Shown here: in pieces, positions 8,017-9,744 of the stretch
Layout of the letters: each line of letters opens with the position of its first letter
Numbering within the stretch: the stretch's first letter is position 1
Program-made: the position numbers and the translations under genes
Origin: an uncultured Alcaligenaceae bacterium
GTDB lineage: Bacteria > Pseudomonadota > Gammaproteobacteria > Burkholderiales > Burkholderiaceae_B
Length of the DNA: 9,744 nt
Assembly: GCA_937897265.1 (NCBI GenBank)
Contig: CALCPT010000345.1
Location: forward strand, 1 to 9,744
Direction: 5' to 3'
Notes under the pieces: generated by a model
What the model saw: the letters and a program-made list of their open reading frames with translations, nothing else
Database searches by the model: none
Told to the model about the DNA's origin: nothing

Positions 8017-8775
8017 GTGGCGGTTTTTATCACAGGCGCCAGCAGTGGCTTAGGCGCGGCGCTCGCTAAGCAGTATGCCTTGCAAGGCCACACACTAGGT
8101 TTGGTGGCACGTCGACGCGATCGTTTGCATGAACTTGCTGCGATTTTGCCGGGTCGCCACTACCTGTACGTGGTCGATGTGCAAGATCGTGATGAACTTC
8201 ACGCTGCTGCAAGTAACTTTATCGAGCAAGTGGGCGAGGTGGATGTGGTGATCGCCTGCGCGGGGATTAGTGCCGGTACGCTGACCGAGCAAACCGATGA
8301 TTTTGGTGTGTTTAAAGCGATCTTTGAAACCAACGTGATGGCGACAGTATCAACGTTTGAGCCTTTTGTGCAGCAAATGATCAAGCGTCAAAGCGGCACG
8401 CTTGTGGGGATCGCGAGTGTGGCAGGTGTAAGAGGCTTGCCGGGTGCTGGAGCGTACAGCGCCTCAAAGTCGGCCGTGACGACCTACTGCGAGAGTTTGC
8501 GTTTAGAGCTCAAGCCGCACAACGTTGGTGTTGTGACGATCGCGCCTGGTTATATTCGTACAGAGATGACGGCAAAAAATCCTTATCAGATGCCTTTTTT
8601 GATGGAGGCAGAGGTGTTTGCAGCGAAAGCACTTACGGCGATCCAACAAAACAAAACTTACGTGGTGATCCCTTGGCAGATGGGGGTGGTGGGTAAGTTG
8701 ATGCGTCTGCTGCCCAATTGGCTTTACGACAGATTGGCTGTCAATGCACCGCGCAAACCCAGACAAACTGGCTGA
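8017..8775 (+). CDS. Short-chain dehydrogenase/reductase (SDR)
   Basis: Classical SDR (252 aa), an NAD(P)-dependent oxidoreductase of unknown substrate. The nucleotide-binding glycine motif TGASSGLG spans residues 6-13 at the very start. ARRRDRL follows beta-2, and basic residues there suggest NADP(H) preference. CAGIS takes the place of the usual NAG motif. The catalytic tetrad is complete: N106 (FETNVMA), S134 (IASVAG), Y147 and K151 (YSASK). IAPGYIRTEM is the post-catalytic cofactor loop. The C-terminus GVVGKLMRLLPNWLYDRL is amphipathic or hydrophobic and could touch the membrane. The GTG start abuts the tctC stop with a good GAAGG upstream, so it belongs to the CoA-transferase/tctC operon and may act on the same compound. 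Closest general group is the broad COG0300-type SDRs. Family firm, function open. Confidence 0.92.
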   Translation: MAVFITGASSGLGAALAKQYALQGHTLGLVARRRDRLHELAAILPGRHYLYVVDVQDRDELHAAASNFIEQVGEVDVVIACAGISAGTLTEQTDDFGVFKAIFETNVMATVSTFEPFVQQMIKRQSGTLVGIASVAGVRGLPGAGAYSASKSAVTTYCESLRLELKPHNVGVVTIAPGYIRTEMTAKNPYQMPFLMEAEVFAAKALTAIQQNKTYVVIPWQMGVVGKLMRLLPNWLYDRLAVNAPRKPRQTG

Positions 8776-8854
8776 CTATCATCAGCCTGCTTGCTACGAG
8801 AGTCACACGAGTATCATGATGCTGATAAAGGCCAACTAGGCGAAAGCGTAGTAG

Positions 8855-8881
8855 GTGAGCGAAACGACGCACATTGTTTTT
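8855..8881 (+). terminator. Weak terminator candidate after the SDR gene
   Basis: GTG-a-GCG (8855-8861) can pair with CGC-a-CAT (8868-8874) around a 6-base loop, with one A-A mismatch and one G-T pair, followed directly by TGTTTTT. It lies 80 bp past the SDR stop in the convergent spacer. The same bases can form a competing, longer stem: AGCGA (8858-8862) and CGACGCA (8865-8871) with TGCGTCG (8890-8896) and TCGCT (8902-8906), which has the T-run in its loop. The rest of 8776-8950 shows no gene. Confidence 0.33.
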
Positions 8882-8950
8882 GCTTTCTCTGCGTCGCTGA
8901 ATCGCTATCTGATGTAGTTCAGCACAGAAATCCCTCGGGTAAAAATTCAA

Positions 8951-9601
8951 TCAAGAAGACGTAATGTCATCGCTCGCGCCGCGTTCTAGGTGACCTACAT
9001 CGCCCCAATTGATGAGCTTCCAACCGTCTTTTGAAACGCTTAAGCGATTTAAGCTAGCGTTCAACAACGGCGCTTCGCGCGGCACGCGCAAACTGACTTG
9101 GGTGGCGTGGCGCCAAATGATATCCATCGCACCGCCGTGGCTCACTACCATCACACGTTGACCAAGATGTTTTGCTGCGATGTCATCAATCGCTTGCACG
9201 ACGCGTCGATGAAAAAATCCTAGCGATTCGCCACCGGGCAGTTCAGCATCTGGATCACGACTACGCCAAACTTTTGCCGCTTCAGGGGCGTGTTGATCCA
9301 TCTCGCCATAGATCAACCCTTGCAGTACGCCGAAGTGACGCTCGCGTACACCGGGCTCGATATTGAGAGGCAAACCTAGTGAGTCGGCCAAAATGCTGGC
9401 GGTATGGTGCGCGCGCTTGAGGTCGCTGGTGTAAATGGCATCAACGCCATCACCCGTCGCCTTTAGCGTTGCAAGATGTTTACCCAGTGCTTGTGCCTGT
9501 TCAACGCCTTTTTCATTCAGCGGGATATCTTCCCAGCCTTGTACGCGACGCACCACGTTCCAGGGCGTCTCGCCATGTCTCACTACCCAAATTTCGGTCA
9601 T
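8951..9601 (-). CDS. Histidine phosphatase family protein (GpmB-like)
   Basis: Member of the histidine phosphatase (phosphoglycerate mutase-like) superfamily, 216 aa, close in length to GpmB. The phosphohistidine motif is VVRHGETPWN, with R8, H9 (nucleophile) and E11. R63 in TSDLKRAHHTA, the acid E87 in VRERHFG and H155 in VVSHGGAM complete the catalytic pocket. LNEKGVEQAQALG and LPGGESLGFF are typical of cofactor-independent-sized, broad-specificity phosphatases (GpmB, PhoE, CobC types), not of the longer glycolytic dPGM. It is probably a cytosolic phosphatase on small phosphorylated metabolites; the substrate is unknown. The ATG has a modest TGGAT upstream. It is convergent with the SDR gene and lies downstream of a palindrome at 9627-9648 that could be an operator. 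Confidence 0.92.
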   Translation of the reverse strand: MTEIWVVRHGETPWNVVRRVQGWEDIPLNEKGVEQAQALGKHLATLKATGDGVDAIYTSDLKRAHHTASILADSLGLPLNIEPGVRERHFGVLQGLIYGEMDQHAPEAAKVWRSRDPDAELPGGESLGFFHRRVVQAIDDIAAKHLGQRVMVVSHGGAMDIIWRHATQVSLRVPREAPLLNASLNRLSVSKDGWKLINWGDVGHLERGASDDITSS

Positions 9602-9626
9602 GCAAAATATCCAGATGATTGATTTG

Positions 9627-9648
9627 CACGTTACGAACTTGTAACGTG
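9627..9648. promoter_or_regulatory. Perfect inverted repeat upstream of the phosphatase
   Basis: CACGTTAC (9627-9634), a 6-base spacer, then GTAACGTG (9641-9648): a perfect 8-bp inverted repeat, 25 bases upstream of the phosphatase ATG. The size and symmetry fit a dimeric repressor site, but it could equally be an RNA hairpin in the phosphatase leader. No U-run follows on either strand. A second palindrome, TCACGTGA (9662-9669), and a further CACGTT (9725-9730) lie nearby. Confidence 0.45.
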
Positions 9649-9671
9649 TTGATGATAAAAGTCACGTGAGA

Positions 9672-9744
9672 ATGTTGTTCGCTTTTAAGGTCGTAACCGG
9701 CGAGCTATTTCAACGAGTTAATCTCACGTTCTTGGCGCTGGGCC
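9672..9744 (+). CDS. Possible 5' fragment of a truncated gene
   Basis: From an ATG at 9672 (or the in-frame GTG at 9666) the frame stays open for 24 codons to the window end, beginning MLFAFKVVTGELFQRV. No family can be recognised from so little, and the ribosome binding site is poor (GTGAG very close to the ATG). If real it would be divergent from the phosphatase, with the 9627-9648 palindrome between them. The minus strand also has short open ends here, with stops at 9705-9707 and 9710-9712, that could instead be the 3' end of an upstream minus-strand gene. Confidence 0.2.
   Translation, partial: MLFAFKVVTGELFQRVNLTFLALG

Noticed and set aside
1..9744. CRISPR array, tRNA/rRNA, insertion sequence, prophage or defence system
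   Set aside because: I found no regularly spaced repeats, tRNA-like folds, transposase or phage motifs on either strand. All large frames belong to known metabolic families.

Overview
The window looks like bacterial chromosome, most likely a betaproteobacterium of the order Burkholderiales (Alcaligenaceae- or Comamonadaceae-like). The reasons are an orphan TctC/Bug-type solute-binding protein next to a CaiB/BaiF CoA-transferase, the betaproteobacterial style of the carA N-terminus, and roughly balanced base composition. The placement is by family pattern only. The first 11 bases match the 3' end of the standard Illumina adapter, so the left edge is probably a true contig end with unremoved adapter rather than genomic sequence.

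Layout. Bases 1-166 hold the adapter remnant and a long imperfect inverted repeat. Transaldolase (tal, minus strand, 167-1135) is divergent from carA across only about 50 bp. carA (1186-2361) and carB (2371-5610) form a tight operon for carbamoyl-phosphate synthetase, followed by a two-hairpin terminator candidate. A second plus-strand operon follows: a CaiB/BaiF family III CoA-transferase (5807-6997), a secreted TctC/Bug-family binding protein (7030-8016) and a short-chain dehydrogenase (8017-8775) whose GTG start directly abuts the tctC stop. A 175-bp convergent spacer with stem-loops separates this from a minus-strand histidine phosphatase (8951-9601). The last 143 bp hold a perfect 8-bp inverted repeat with a 6-bp spacer and possibly the first codons of a truncated plus-strand gene.

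How the genes work together. tal serves the non-oxidative pentose phosphate pathway. carAB makes carbamoyl phosphate for arginine and pyrimidine synthesis. The CoA-transferase/TctC/SDR trio reads as a small carboxylic-acid module: periplasmic capture, CoA activation, and a reduction or oxidation step. The substrate cannot be read from sequence, and no TctA/TctB membrane partners are present. All main genes appear intact with their key catalytic residues. I see no CRISPR array, RNA gene, transposase, phage gene or defence system. The most noteworthy items are non-coding: the inverted repeat at the contig edge, the palindrome upstream of the phosphatase, the compact tal/carA divergent region and the alternative stem-loops in the convergent spacer.
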